A stretch of 64,000 nt of DNA from Hetaerina americana (taxonomy: Eukaryota > Arthropoda > Insecta > Odonata > Calopterygidae): contig JAKTNV010000231.1 in the NCBI GenBank assembly GCA_022747635.1, positions 62,001 to 126,000 of the forward strand. The letters are read 5' to 3'. Position 1 is the first letter of the stretch. Each line of letters begins with the position of its first letter. Below, piece by piece: positions 11,592 through 21,400 of the stretch. The notes beneath the pieces were generated by a model. The model did no database searches, was not told where the DNA came from, and saw only the letters and a program-made list of their open reading frames with translations. A program made the translations under genes and the position numbers.

Positions 11592-12696
11592 ATGGAGGAA
11601 AAACCCTTTCCACCACTAAAAAGATCCCGTCCGGACACCGGCGGGGGAGAAAGGTGTATCGGCGCATGTAAGCGCTATTTAATTATGTCTTGTGCAAAGG
11701 AAGGTGAGACCTTGAAAAAGGTTTCTCCCTTCTTAATTCGCAGAGTGTTGTCACAGATTGTGCCTGGGGACCCAAAGAGCGTAAAGAAGCTCAGGGATGG
11801 TACACTTCTTATAGAGACCCTGAACGATACACAGAGCGAAAAACTGCTGGCTATGGGAATGCTCCATGACATTCCGATTAAGGTGGAGGTGCACGGCACT
11901 CTTAACACCTGTCGGGGAGTCATCAGTCACTACGACCTCCTATACGTAGACATCGAAGAAATCAAGAGAGAAATGTTCTCTCAGGGAGTGACTGATTGTC
12001 GTCGACTCACCACAAGGCGCAACGGAGAAAACGTAAACAGCACCTCCGTGATCTTGACGTTTGCGCGTGATAGACTACCCGACAAGGTGTTTGTGGGCTA
12101 TGAATCGGTACCAGTGAGGCCAATTATCCCAAATCCCATGCGTTGTTTCAAATGCCAACGGTTCGGCCATGTCGCGTCGCGCTGCGAGGGCAAGGCCACC
12201 TTCCCGCGCTGTGGCAAAGACGCGCACGAGGATAAAGAGTGCTCTTCGGAACCTCTTTGTGTCAATTGCGAGGGTACACCCAGTGTACTCTCGTGATTGC
12301 CCGAAGATGAAAGAAGAGAGGAAAGTCATGGAGATAAAAACACTGGAAAAAATCCCATATGCGCAAGCGAGGAGAAAATACAGGGCGCTAATCGCTCCAA
12401 CTTTCTCCCGGTCCTTTGCTTCCGTTGCAACCACGCCATGTGTAAAGTGTACCATCGCCACACAGACAGAGATCGCGAAAGAATCGCCAATGGACACGCA
12501 AGTGCCTAAACCCAAAAGGGTAAAGGAGACGAAGAGTAAGGTGGACAAGGAGCCACCTACTCCTGTGGGCCCTTCAAAGAAGAGCCCACAAAAAACCACC
12601 AAGGAAACACGCCAAAAGGGCGTGAGAATAAATACACCTTTCCCGCCGCCTCCAGTCAAGCCAAAGAAGCCGGAGGTATTTGAAGAGGACCAGAGT
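11592..12696 (+). pseudogene. Family A ORF1 of copy 2, several frameshifts, split by copy 3
   Basis: Starts at the Met-Glu-Glu-Lys ATG at 11592. A 2-bp deletion near 12280 (gggtacacccag for gggtacacacccag) stops the frame at 12298, inside the third zinc knuckle. Near 12605-12630 there are further indels, including a 4-bp insertion. The first Cys of knuckle 2 is replaced by Phe (FPRC for CPRC, near 12203), so the zinc site was lost in addition to the frameshifts. The last ~20 codons lie beyond copy 3 at 18456-18514, with another 1-bp loss near 18470. Confidence 0.88.
12686..12696. repeat. Target-site duplication of copy 3, left
   Basis: aggaccagagt, 11 bp, is part of copy 2 ORF1. It is repeated at 18445-18455 directly after the ACT tail of copy 3. 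Confidence 0.92.
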
Positions 12697-13295
12697 CCCC
12701 CCCGCGGGTAGGGGGATAGAGAATACTCCCGCAGTATCCCTGCTTGTCGTAAGAGGCGACTAAAAGGGCGGGGAGAAAACCCCGAAAACAAACCCCAAGC
12801 CAGCAAGGGATGCGTCCGGACAGTGCTGTGGATCCACTGTCTGTGAGCGGCCATACCATCTGGCCTGCGATCCGCCCAGGTGTTTGCCGTGCCTGGAGAC
12901 CCGTAAGGGAGAAAAGGGGATCCTGGAGGGTGAGCTTTCTGGTTCCCAGCAGGGTGTCGGATGCCCTGTATGGACCGGGGAGTGATACCCCTCTTCGGCC
13001 CCGGATTTCGTGTAAACGGGAGGCCGGGAGCTAGCCACTCCCGGTCAATCGGCTTCCGTCGCGTTTTCGCTCCGGTGGCGAGTGCCAAGGTTGTGGGGGT
13101 CTGCGTAGGGAGGTCGGAGATGTAAGGGTTTTGGTGGGCCCTTGCACCGAAGATCCACCCCGAAACAGACAACCACTCCAGAAGCGCTATATCCCTCGAG
13201 TTAGCCCTGGCGACCGCTCCGGTTTGGCGGAGCGGCGTCCCAAATGTGTGGCTCCGTGGCGGGTGGGGAGGCCGAGGGACGAATTATTTATTATT
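12697..13295 (+). promoter_or_regulatory. Family A 5' UTR with structured 5' end and upstream ORFs (described on copy 3)
   Basis: A GC-rich 599-bp leader. The first ~100 bases contain several short inverted repeats: CCCCC with GGGGG at the extreme end, GCGGG with CCCGC, ATACT with AGTAT, and GTCG with CGAC inside TGTCGTAAGAGGCGACTA. An upstream ATG at 12810 opens a 74-codon ORF ending near 13034, and a start-stop pair (ATGTAA) lies at 13120. Both precede the ORF1 ATG at 13296. Equivalent leaders start at 2343, 10993, 24381, 33726, 36898, 45581, 53713 and 61795. The leader probably carries the internal promoter that such elements need; I cannot point to promoter motifs with confidence. Confidence 0.6.
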
Positions 13296-14462
13296 ATGGA
13301 GGAAAAACCCTTTCCACCACTAAAAAGATCCCGTCCGGACACCGGCGGGGGAGAAAAGTGCATAGGCGCATGTAAGCGCTATTTAATTATGTCGTGCATA
13401 AAGGAAGGTGAAACCTTGAAAAAGGTTTCTCCTTTCTTAATTCGCAGAGTTTTGTCACAGATTGTGCCTGGGGACCCAAAGAGCGTGAAGAAGCTCCGGG
13501 ATGGTACACTTCTTATAGAGACCCTGAACGATACACAAAGCGATAAACTGCTTGCTATGGGAATGCTCCATGACATTCCGATTAAGGTGGAGGTGCACCG
13601 CACTCTTAACACCTGTCGGGGAGTCATCAGTCACTACGACCTCCTATACGTGGACATGGAAGAAATCAAGAGAGAAATGTTCTCTCAGGGAGTGACTGAT
13701 TGTCGTCGACTCACCACAAGGCGCAACGGAGAAAACGTAAACAGCACCTCCGTGATCTTGACGTTTGCGCGTGATAGACTACCCGACAAGGTGTTTGTGG
13801 GCTATGAATCGGTACCAGTGAGGCCATTCATCCCAAATCCCGTGCGTTGTTTCAAATGCCAACGGTTCGGCCATGTCGCGTCGCGCTGCGAGGGTAAGGC
13901 CACCTGCCCGCGCTGTGGCAAAGACGCGCACGAGGATAAAGAGTGCTCTTCGGAACCTCTTTGTGTCAATTGCGAGGGTACACACCCAGTGTACTCTCGT
14001 GATTGCCCGAAGATGAAAGAAGAGAGGAAAGTCATGGAGATAAAAACCCTTGAAAAAATCCCATATGCGGAAGCGAGGAGAAAATGCAGGGCGCTAATCG
14101 CTCCAACTTTCTCCCGGTCCTTTGCTTCCGTTGCAACCACGCAATGTGTAAAGTGTACCATCGCCACGCAGACGGAGATACCGAAAGAATCCCCAGTTGA
14201 AAACACGCAAGTGCCTAAACCCAAAAGGGTGAAGGATGGGAAGAGTAAGGTGGACAAGGAGCCACCTACTCCTGTGGGCCCTTCAAAGAAGAGCCCACAG
14301 AAAACCACCAAGGGGAACACGCCAAAAGGGCGTGAGAATACACCTTCCCCGCCGCCTCCAGTGAAGCCAAAGAAGCCGGAGGTAATTGAAGAGGACCAGA
14401 GTATCTCCGATACTGAGGTCTTCGCAAACGAGTGGAAGAGGAAACATCGCTTCAAGCGATAA
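13296..14462 (+). CDS. Family A ORF1 protein (RRM-like, three CCHC zinc knuckles), intact
   Basis: 388 aa, expected to bind element RNA and form the ribonucleoprotein with ORF2p. The start is the ATG of Met-Glu-Glu-Lys. The frame is open 55 codons further upstream, but with no ATG there, and copies 4 and 7 have an in-frame TAA in that stretch, so the leader is not coding. Residues ~55-165 look like a degenerate RRM fold (DGTLLIET, then IKVEVHRTLNTCRGVI). Zinc knuckles: C185-C188-H193-C198, C204-C207-H212-C217 and C223-C226-H230-C237. The C-terminal third is Lys/Pro-rich and probably disordered. This layout is usual for ORF1p of I- and Jockey-type elements. The RRM call is from pattern only. 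Confidence 0.92.
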   Translation: MEEKPFPPLKRSRPDTGGGEKCIGACKRYLIMSCIKEGETLKKVSPFLIRRVLSQIVPGDPKSVKKLRDGTLLIETLNDTQSDKLLAMGMLHDIPIKVEVHRTLNTCRGVISHYDLLYVDMEEIKREMFSQGVTDCRRLTTRRNGENVNSTSVILTFARDRLPDKVFVGYESVPVRPFIPNPVRCFKCQRFGHVASRCEGKATCPRCGKDAHEDKECSSEPLCVNCEGTHPVYSRDCPKMKEERKVMEIKTLEKIPYAEARRKCRALIAPTFSRSFASVATTQCVKCTIATQTEIPKESPVENTQVPKPKRVKDGKSKVDKEPPTPVGPSKKSPQKTTKGNTPKGRENTPSPPPPVKPKKPEVIEEDQSISDTEVFANEWKRKHRFKR

Positions 14463-14498
14463 CCTCAATAGAGTTGGTCATCTCCCTTTTTAGTCATC

Positions 14499-14536
14499 TT
14501 ATTTATTTATATATTTATTTATTTATTTATTTATTT
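14499..14536 (+). repeat. TTTA microsatellite between ORF1 and ORF2 (copy 3)
   Basis: A (TTTA)n-rich tract fills most of the 90-bp gap between the ORF1 stop and the ORF2 ATG. Its length differs between copies. A second, longer TTTA tract lies in the 3' UTR at about 18292-18350. Confidence 0.85.
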
Positions 14537-14552
14537 TAACTGAACACTTTAA

Positions 14553-17500
14553 ATGTGTTCCATTCTGCAGTGGAACTGCAATGGCTTTTATCGGCACAAG
14601 GAGGAGCTGGCCATTTTAATCCAAGATTTTAAACCCTCTTGTATTTGTCTCCAAGAGACCCATTTTAAGGCTGAAGATAAGGGTATTTTGAAGGGGTTCA
14701 CTGTTTTTAGAACGGATGACCTAAGTGGCCAACGAGCCCAAGGGGGAGTAGCAGTTGCGGCCCGTGAGGCCCTTTACACCTCGCGAGTCCAACTGAACTC
14801 TCCATTCCAGGCCGTCGCTGTCACGGTGCATACCCCTGAGAGGATGACGTTATGCAACGTGTATCTGCCAGAGGGTGCCCCGGTGACCCGCCTGAACCTT
14901 GAAGCCCTTGTCCACCAGCTTCCTCAGCCGTTCATTTTGATGGGAGATTTTAATGCCCATGATCCTCTCTGGGGAGGGCCAGAAACCCAAAGCAATAGGA
15001 GAGGTCGAATTTTATCCAACTTTATTGAGGATTTTAACCTGTTTTTATTAAATAGCGGCGAAAAAACCCGCTTTAACAGCTTTAATGGGGAATTCTCAGC
15101 AATAGATCTTTGTCTATGCTCGAGAAGTCTAGCCCCAAAGCTGAAAATGTCCACCCACAACGATCTCTGTGGGAGTGACCATTTTCCTCTTCTACTCGTT
15201 AAAGAAGACTCTTCGCCCACCATTTCAAAACCTCCGGAAAAGTGGCGTATTAACCGTGCGGACTGGCCACTTTTCAAGCGTACGTTTACATATAAACACG
15301 ACGCAAGTTTCGACGCGTTGCACAACGTCGATAAACTAAGTTCAACGCTGTTGGCGGCAGCTACGAAAAGTATCCCTCGTACGTCCGGGAACATTAATCG
15401 AGCTCCTGTCCCTTGGTGGAACGGGGAATGCGACCGGGCGATTCGGGCGAGGAAAAAAGCACTGCATATTTTTAGAAAATATCCCACGGCAACTAATCTG
15501 GCATCGTACCGCCGCCTGAGAGCGCGAGCTCGAAGGGCCGTGAAGGAGGCCAAGAGGGCTTCCTGGATAGAATACGTCTCTACCATCAACCATCGCACGC
15601 CACTTGGTCAGGTATGGGACAAAGTGAAGAAAATCTCCGGGTCAAAGGGCTCATTTGTCATCTCGCCATTGCTTGTTGCTGGCCGGGTGGTTAATTCACC
15701 TGCCGAAATAAGCAACATATTTGCCAGTCAGTTCGCGGCCAATAGCAGTGACGAGGGCTATACCGCGGACTTTGTGTACAGGAAGAGGCGATGCGAGAGA
15801 GTCCCTCTCAAATTTGGTGCAGGTCCTACACGGGAATATTACAATGAGCCTTTCACGTCCTGGGAGCTTAAATCCGCCATCGAAGACTCCCATTACACCT
15901 CGCCAGGGGCGGACGAAATCCACAACGCATTTCTCCGGAACATTCCGGAAACTGCGATTGGGGAGGTCCTAAATACCCTCAACCAACTTTGGAACGAGGG
16001 CAGTTTTCCAAATGCCTGGCGAGAGTCCATCGTGATACCAATCCCAAAACAGGGCAAGGACCAAAATGACCCGAACAACTACCGTCCCATATCTCTCACC
16101 AGCTGCCTGTGCAAGGTGATGGAACGGATGGTAAACCGACGTCTCATGTGGTGCTTGGAGAGTCGACACCTGCTCTCCGACGCTCAGTGCGGCTTTCGGC
16201 GTGGCAGGTCCACGACAGACCATCTGGTGCGCACTGAGAACTTCATCCAGGAAGCCTTTCTCCACCGTCAACACGTCATAGCAGTCTTCTTCGACCTGGA
16301 GAAGGCCTATGATAGTGTGTGGCGATGGAGAATCCTCAACACGCTCCACAAGTGGGGATTTAGAGGCAACATGGCCCTATTTATCAGAAATTTTTTAACT
16401 AACCGCCTTTTTAAAGTAAGGACTGGGAAGCACTTATCCCGATCTTTTACACAGGAGAACGGGGTACCCCAGGGTTCAGTACTGAGCGTGACGTTATTTG
16501 CCATCGCCATCAACGACGTGGTGGAATGCATCAATGCCCCGGTGATGGCATCGCTCTATGTGGACGACCTAGCCATATTTTGCCGGTCGACACGACTGCC
16601 AAACGCTTCCAGGCAAGCCCAGGTGACTCTAAACAAACTGGGAGAGTGGTCGCGAAAGAACGGATTTCGTTTCTCCATGGAGAAAACGAAATGCGTGCAC
16701 TTTCACCGTCTTCGCGGTTACCACGTTACCCCGACCCTAACCCTGTTGGGTAGGATTCTTCCATTTGTGGAGTCCGTCCGCTTTCTCGGCATGATCCTGG
16801 ACCAAAAGCTGAACTGGCGGGAGCATATCCGCGTGTTACGCGAGAGGTGTCGCCAAACCCTCAACGTTTTAAAGTTTTTAACTCACTCCACTTGGGGAGC
16901 AGACCGCACCACCATGCTTTTATTGTACAGAGGCTTGGTGCGATCCAAATTGGACTATGGTTCCATAGTTTATTCCTCAGGACGAGAGTCTTACTTGAGA
17001 CCACTCACATGTGCCCACAATGCTGGGATACGGTTGGCCACCGGGGCATTTAGAACAAGCCCAGTCCCAAGCCTACTTGCAGACGCAGGGGAGCCTCCGT
17101 TGGAAACCCGCAGGATGATTTTAATGGGCAACTATGCCTGTAAAATTTTATCAGAGACAATCCACCCTTGTTTTAACATAGTTTTTAACCAACGGTTTTT
17201 AGACTTATTTAACAGGCGGAGAAGGGCAACTAGACCCTTTGCCGTTCGTTTTAATGATTTTATTAATGAGGTAAATTTTACATTTCCTCAAATATGCCCC
17301 GTCTCCTATGCTAAGTATCCGCCTTGGTTAACACCAATGCCGGATATTAAACTCATTGCCAGTGCACGCCGCAAAGCCAAAACGACCGATTCCGAATACC
17401 AGCAGCTCTTCAGTGCCGTCCTCAGCTCACTTTCTGACTTTGTCCCAGTCTACACCGACGGGTCAAAGTCAGAATCTGCGTGTGCCTATGCAGTCGTGTC

Positions 17501-18254
17501 CCACTACCATGGAGTCGTGAGGAAAAAACTGCACACTTCTTGCAGCATTTTTACAGCCGAGCTGTCAGCCATAAGGACGGCCCTAGGAGAAATAAAAGAA
17601 AGCAATGGCTCTTTCCTCATCTGCACCGACTCGTTGAGTGCCCTAAAATCTTTATCGGTCTTTGCACCTGTGCACCCGATAGTCCAGGAGATCCATTATA
17701 CCCTGTTGTCCCTTCAGAGAAAGGGGAACAGGGTCTCCTTTATATGGACTCCTGGTCACGTCGGCATAAGAGGCAACGAAAAAGCTGACCAGGCAGCGAA
17801 GGATGCCCTTCGACAACCCGAGACCGACTCCACCTTGGTCCCAATGGAGGACGTGAAGGCCGCCTTGCGGAACTCGGTCCTGCATCAGTGGAAGGAGACT
17901 TGGCAGTCTCTGCAAAATAATAAACTCAGGGCAATAAAACCGGTCGTTTCACCATGGTCCTCTTCCATCCGGAACATTCGGAGGGAAGAGGTCATGATTA
18001 CGCGCCTGAGAATAGGACACTCTGCCCTCACTCATTCGTACCTCTTTGCGGAGGTAAAAGAACAGCCCCGCTGCAATGAGTGTTTCCAACCCCTTACGAT
18101 AAAACATATCCTGACGGAATGTACAAGATACCAAAGGGCCAGAGACATGTTGAAGATAAGGGGAGACTTAAAAAATATTTTAGGGGATGACTCTGGGTCT
18201 ATTAACCGAGTCCTAAGTTTTTTAAGGTCAACCGGTTTAATGGGGCAGCTTTAG
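14553..18254 (+). CDS. Family A ORF2 protein (endonuclease, reverse transcriptase, RNase H), intact
   Basis: 1233 aa, the enzyme for target-primed reverse transcription. The AP-type endonuclease covers residues ~1-215: WNCNGF, QETHF near 36, GDFNAHD with Asp131, and SDH at 208-210. The reverse transcriptase spans ~470-760: PIPKQGKD and YRPISL, GFRRGRST, motif A FFDLEKAYD with Asp581, NGVPQGSVLS, and catalytic YVDD at 669-672. RNase H is at ~960-1095 with Asp969, Glu1003, Asp1026 and Asp1079. The C-terminal zinc motif is C1174-C1177-H1185-C1190 (C-x2-C-x7-H-x4-C). An RNase H domain together with this terminal CCHC points to the I superfamily rather than Jockey. The ATG at 14553 directly precedes the conserved endonuclease strand. 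All catalytic residues are present. Confidence 0.96.
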   Translation: MCSILQWNCNGFYRHKEELAILIQDFKPSCICLQETHFKAEDKGILKGFTVFRTDDLSGQRAQGGVAVAAREALYTSRVQLNSPFQAVAVTVHTPERMTLCNVYLPEGAPVTRLNLEALVHQLPQPFILMGDFNAHDPLWGGPETQSNRRGRILSNFIEDFNLFLLNSGEKTRFNSFNGEFSAIDLCLCSRSLAPKLKMSTHNDLCGSDHFPLLLVKEDSSPTISKPPEKWRINRADWPLFKRTFTYKHDASFDALHNVDKLSSTLLAAATKSIPRTSGNINRAPVPWWNGECDRAIRARKKALHIFRKYPTATNLASYRRLRARARRAVKEAKRASWIEYVSTINHRTPLGQVWDKVKKISGSKGSFVISPLLVAGRVVNSPAEISNIFASQFAANSSDEGYTADFVYRKRRCERVPLKFGAGPTREYYNEPFTSWELKSAIEDSHYTSPGADEIHNAFLRNIPETAIGEVLNTLNQLWNEGSFPNAWRESIVIPIPKQGKDQNDPNNYRPISLTSCLCKVMERMVNRRLMWCLESRHLLSDAQCGFRRGRSTTDHLVRTENFIQEAFLHRQHVIAVFFDLEKAYDSVWRWRILNTLHKWGFRGNMALFIRNFLTNRLFKVRTGKHLSRSFTQENGVPQGSVLSVTLFAIAINDVVECINAPVMASLYVDDLAIFCRSTRLPNASRQAQVTLNKLGEWSRKNGFRFSMEKTKCVHFHRLRGYHVTPTLTLLGRILPFVESVRFLGMILDQKLNWREHIRVLRERCRQTLNVLKFLTHSTWGADRTTMLLLYRGLVRSKLDYGSIVYSSGRESYLRPLTCAHNAGIRLATGAFRTSPVPSLLADAGEPPLETRRMILMGNYACKILSETIHPCFNIVFNQRFLDLFNRRRRATRPFAVRFNDFINEVNFTFPQICPVSYAKYPPWLTPMPDIKLIASARRKAKTTDSEYQQLFSAVLSSLSDFVPVYTDGSKSESACAYAVVSHYHGVVRKKLHTSCSIFTAELSAIRTALGEIKESNGSFLICTDSLSALKSLSVFAPVHPIVQEIHYTLLSLQRKGNRVSFIWTPGHVGIRGNEKADQAAKDALRQPETDSTLVPMEDVKAALRNSVLHQWKETWQSLQNNKLRAIKPVVSPWSSSIRNIRREEVMITRLRIGHSALTHSYLFAEVKEQPRCNECFQPLTIKHILTECTRYQRARDMLKIRGDLKNILGDDSGSINRVLSFLRSTGLMGQL

Positions 18255-18444
18255 CTTAGGAGCTCATAATTTTAATGCTTTTGATTTTAACAATTATTTA
18301 TTTATTTATATTTAACCGTATTTATTTATTTATTTATTTATTTATTTATTATTCCTAAGTAAAAAGGAATTTTAGTTTTATATTTAATGAGTGGTGCAAA
18401 ATGACCTTAGCTGTCGACGCACCCTAAAACCCAAAACTACTACT

Positions 18445-18455
18445 AGGACCAGAGT
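18445..18455. repeat. Target-site duplication of copy 3, right
   Basis: Same 11 bases as 12686-12696, following the ACT tail. ORF1 of copy 2 resumes directly after it. Confidence 0.92.
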
Positions 18456-21400
18456 ATCTCTGATACAGAGTCTTCGCAAGCGAGTGGAAGAGGAAACATC
18501 GCTTCAAGCGATAATCTCAATAATTGGTCATCTCCATTTTTATTCCACTTATTTATTTATTTGTTTATTCATTTTAATTTAACACTTTAAATGTGTTCCA
18601 TTCTGCAGTGGAACTGCAATGGTTTTTATCGGCACAAGGAGGAGCTGGCCATTTTAATCCAAGATTTTAAACCTTCTTGTATTTGTCTCCAAGAGACCCA
18701 TTTTAAGGCTGAAGATAAGGGTATTCGGAAGGGGTTCACTGTTTTTAGAACGGATGACCTAAGTGGCCAACGAGCCCAAGGGGGAGTAGCAGTTGCGGCC
18801 CGTGAGGCCCTTTACACCTCGCGAGTCCAACTGAACTCTCCATTCCAGGCCGTCGCTGTCATAATGCACACCCCTGAGAGGATGACGTTACGTAACGTGT
18901 ATCTGCCAGAGGGTGCACCGGTGACCCGCCTGAACCTTGAAGCCCTTGTCCGCCAGCCTCCTCAGCCGTACATTTTGATGGGAGATTTTAATGCCCATGA
19001 TCCTCTCTGGGGAGGGCCAGAAATCCAAAGTAATAGGAGAGGTCGAATCTTATCCAACTTTATTGAGGATTTTAACCTGTTTTTATTAAATAGCGGCGAA
19101 AAAACCCGCTTTAACAGCTTCAATGGGGAATTCTCAGCAATAGATCTTTGTCTATGCTCGAGAAGTCTAGCCCCAAAGCTGAAAATGTCCACCCACAACG
19201 ATCTCTGTGGGAGTGACCATTTTCCTCTTCTACTCGTTAAAGAAGACTCTTCGCCCACCATTTCAAAGCCTCCGGAAAAGTGGCGTATTAACCGTGCGGA
19301 CTGGCCACTTTTCAAGCGTACGTTTACATATAAACGAGACGCAAGTTTCGACGCGTTGCACAACGTCGATAAACTAAGTTCAAAGCTGTTGGCGGCAGCT
19401 ACCAAAAGTATCCCTCGTACGTCCGGGAATCTTAATCGAGCTCCTGTCCCTTGGTGGAACGGGGAATGCGACCGGGCGATTCGGGCGAGGAAAAAAGCAT
19501 TGAGTATTTTTAGAAAATATCCCACGGCAACTAATCTGGCATCGTACCGCCGCCAGAGAGCGCAGGCTCGAAGGGCCGTCAAGGAGGCTAAGAGGGCTTC
19601 CTGGATAGAATTTGTCTCTACCATCAACCATCGCACGCCACTTGGTAAGGTATGGGACAAAGTCAAGAAAATCTCCGGGTCCAAGGGCTCATTTGTCATC
19701 TCGCCATTGCTTGTTGCTGGCCGGGTTGTTAATTCACCTGCCGAAATATGCAACATATTTGCCAGTCAGTTCGCGGCCAATAGCAGTGACGAGGGCTATG
19801 CCGCGGACTTTGCGAACCTGAAGAGGCGATGCGAGAGTCCCTCTCAATTTTGGTGCAGGTCCTACAAGAGAATATTACAATGAGCCTTTCACGTCCTGGG
19901 AGCTTAAATCCGCCATCGAAGACTCCCATTACACCTCGCCAGGGGCGGACGAAATCCACAACACTTTTCTCCGGAACATTCCGGAAACTGCGATTGGGGA
20001 GGTCCTAAATACCCTCAACCAACTTTGGAACGAGGGCAGCTTTCCAAATGCCTGGCGAGAGTCCATCGTGATACCAATCCCAAAACAGGGCAAGGACAAA
20101 AATGACCCGAACAACTACCGTCCCATATCTCTCACCAGCTGCCTGTGCAAGGTGATGGAACGGATGGTAAACCGACGTCTCATGTGGTGCTTGGAGAGTC
20201 GACACCTGCTCTCCGACGCTCAGTGCGGCTTTCGGCGTGGCAGGTCCACGACAGACCATCTGGTGCGCACTGAGAACTTCATCCAGGAAGCCTTTCTCCA
20301 CCGTCAACACGTCATAGCAGTCTTTTTCGACCTGGAGAAGGCCTATGATATTGTGTGGCGATGGAGAATCCTCAACACGCTCCACAAGTGGGGATTTAGA
20401 GGCAACATGGCCCTATTTATCAGAAATTTTTTAACTAACCGCCTTTTTAAAGTAAGGACTGGGAAGCACTTATCCCGATCTTTTACACAGGAGAACGGGG
20501 TACCCCAGGGTTCAGTACTGAGCGTGACATTATTTGCCAGCGCCATCAACGACGTGGTGGAATGCATCAATGCCCCGGTGTTGGCATCGTTCTATGTGGA
20601 CGACTTAGCCATATTTTGCCGGTCGACACGACTGCCAAACGCTTCCAGGCAAGCCCAGGTGACTCTAAACAAACTGGGAGAGTGGTCGCGAAAGAACGGA
20701 TTTCGTTTTTCCATGGAGGAAACGAAATGCCTTCACTTTCACCGTGATCGCGGTTACCCTGACCCTAACCCTGTTGGGTAGGATTCTTCCATTTGTGGAG
20801 TCCGTCCGCTTTCTCGGCATGATCCTGGACCAAAAGCTGAACTGGCGGGAGCATATCCACGTGTTACGCGAGAGGTGTCGCCAAACCCTTAACGTTTTAA
20901 AGTTTTTAACTCACTCCACTTGGGGAGCAGACCGCACCACCATGCTTTTATTGTACAGAGGCTTGGTGCGATCCAAACTGGACTATGGTTCCATAGTGTA
21001 TTACTCAGGACGAGAGTCTTACTTGAGACCACTCACATGTGTCTACAATGCTGGGATACGGTTGGCCACCGGGGCATTTAGAACAAGCCCAGTCCCAAGC
21101 TTACTTGCAGACGCAGGGGAGCCTCCGTTGGAAACCCGCAGGATGATTTTAATGGGCAACTATGCCTGTAAAATTTTATCAGAGACAATCCACCCTTGTT
21201 TTAACATAGTTTTTAACCAACGGTTTTTAGACTTATTTAACAGGCGGAGAAGGGCAACTAGGCCCTTTGCCGTTCGTTTTAATGATTTTATTAATGAGGT
21301 AAATTTTACATTTCCTCAAATATGCCCCGTCTCCTATGCTAAGTATCCGCCTTGGTTAACACCAATGCCGGATATTAAACTCATTGCCTGTGCACGCCGC

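Larger units (their letters stand above)
10993..12696 (+). mobile_element. Family A, copy 2, left part (5' UTR and most of ORF1)
   Basis: Begins with seven C then GCGGG, the standard family 5' end, and runs to 12696 in ORF1, where copy 3 is inserted. The element resumes at 18456 and ends at 22482. The assignment of both parts to one copy rests on the 11-bp duplication flanking copy 3 and on direct reading continuity (…GAGGACCAGAGT | ATCTCTGATAC…). No target-site duplication joins 10992 with 22483. Confidence 0.88.
12697..18444 (+). mobile_element. Family A non-LTR retrotransposon, copy 3 (complete, both ORFs intact)
   Basis: A 5.75-kb element with a C-run 5' end, uninterrupted ORF1 and ORF2, TTTA-rich spacer, subfamily 1 3' UTR with an expanded TTTA tract (about 18292-18350) and an (ACT)3 tail. 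It is flanked by a perfect 11-bp duplication and sits in the 3' part of copy 2 ORF1. With copy 9 it is one of only two copies in the window with both reading frames open, so it is a candidate autonomous source. Nothing in the sequence proves present activity. Confidence 0.95.

Noticed and set aside
12075..13172. 365-codon minus-strand frame
   Set aside because: It runs across the copy 2/copy 3 insertion boundary, so it is a chimera of antisense ORF1 and antisense 5' UTR. Only the 5' UTR part was kept as a low-interest observation.
13802..14455. 217-codon minus-strand open frame, repeated in several copies
   Set aside because: It lies exactly antisense to intact ORF1, has no recognisable domain, and its openness follows from the codon composition of ORF1.
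14924..15598. 224-codon minus-strand open frame over the endonuclease region, present in most copies
   Set aside because: It is a shadow of ORF2: the sense frame carries the conserved endonuclease residues, and the antisense frame shows no motif.
16730..16750. Telomere-like ccgaccctaaccctgttggg
   Set aside because: It is inside ORF2 in a conserved coding stretch (Pro-Thr-Leu-Thr-Leu-Leu) and present in all copies at the same codons, so it is coincidence, not a telomeric repeat.
18292..18353. Regularly spaced repeats suggestive of an array
   Set aside because: They are TTTA microsatellites in the element's 3' UTR. There are no spacers, so this is not CRISPR-like, and the window is eukaryotic.
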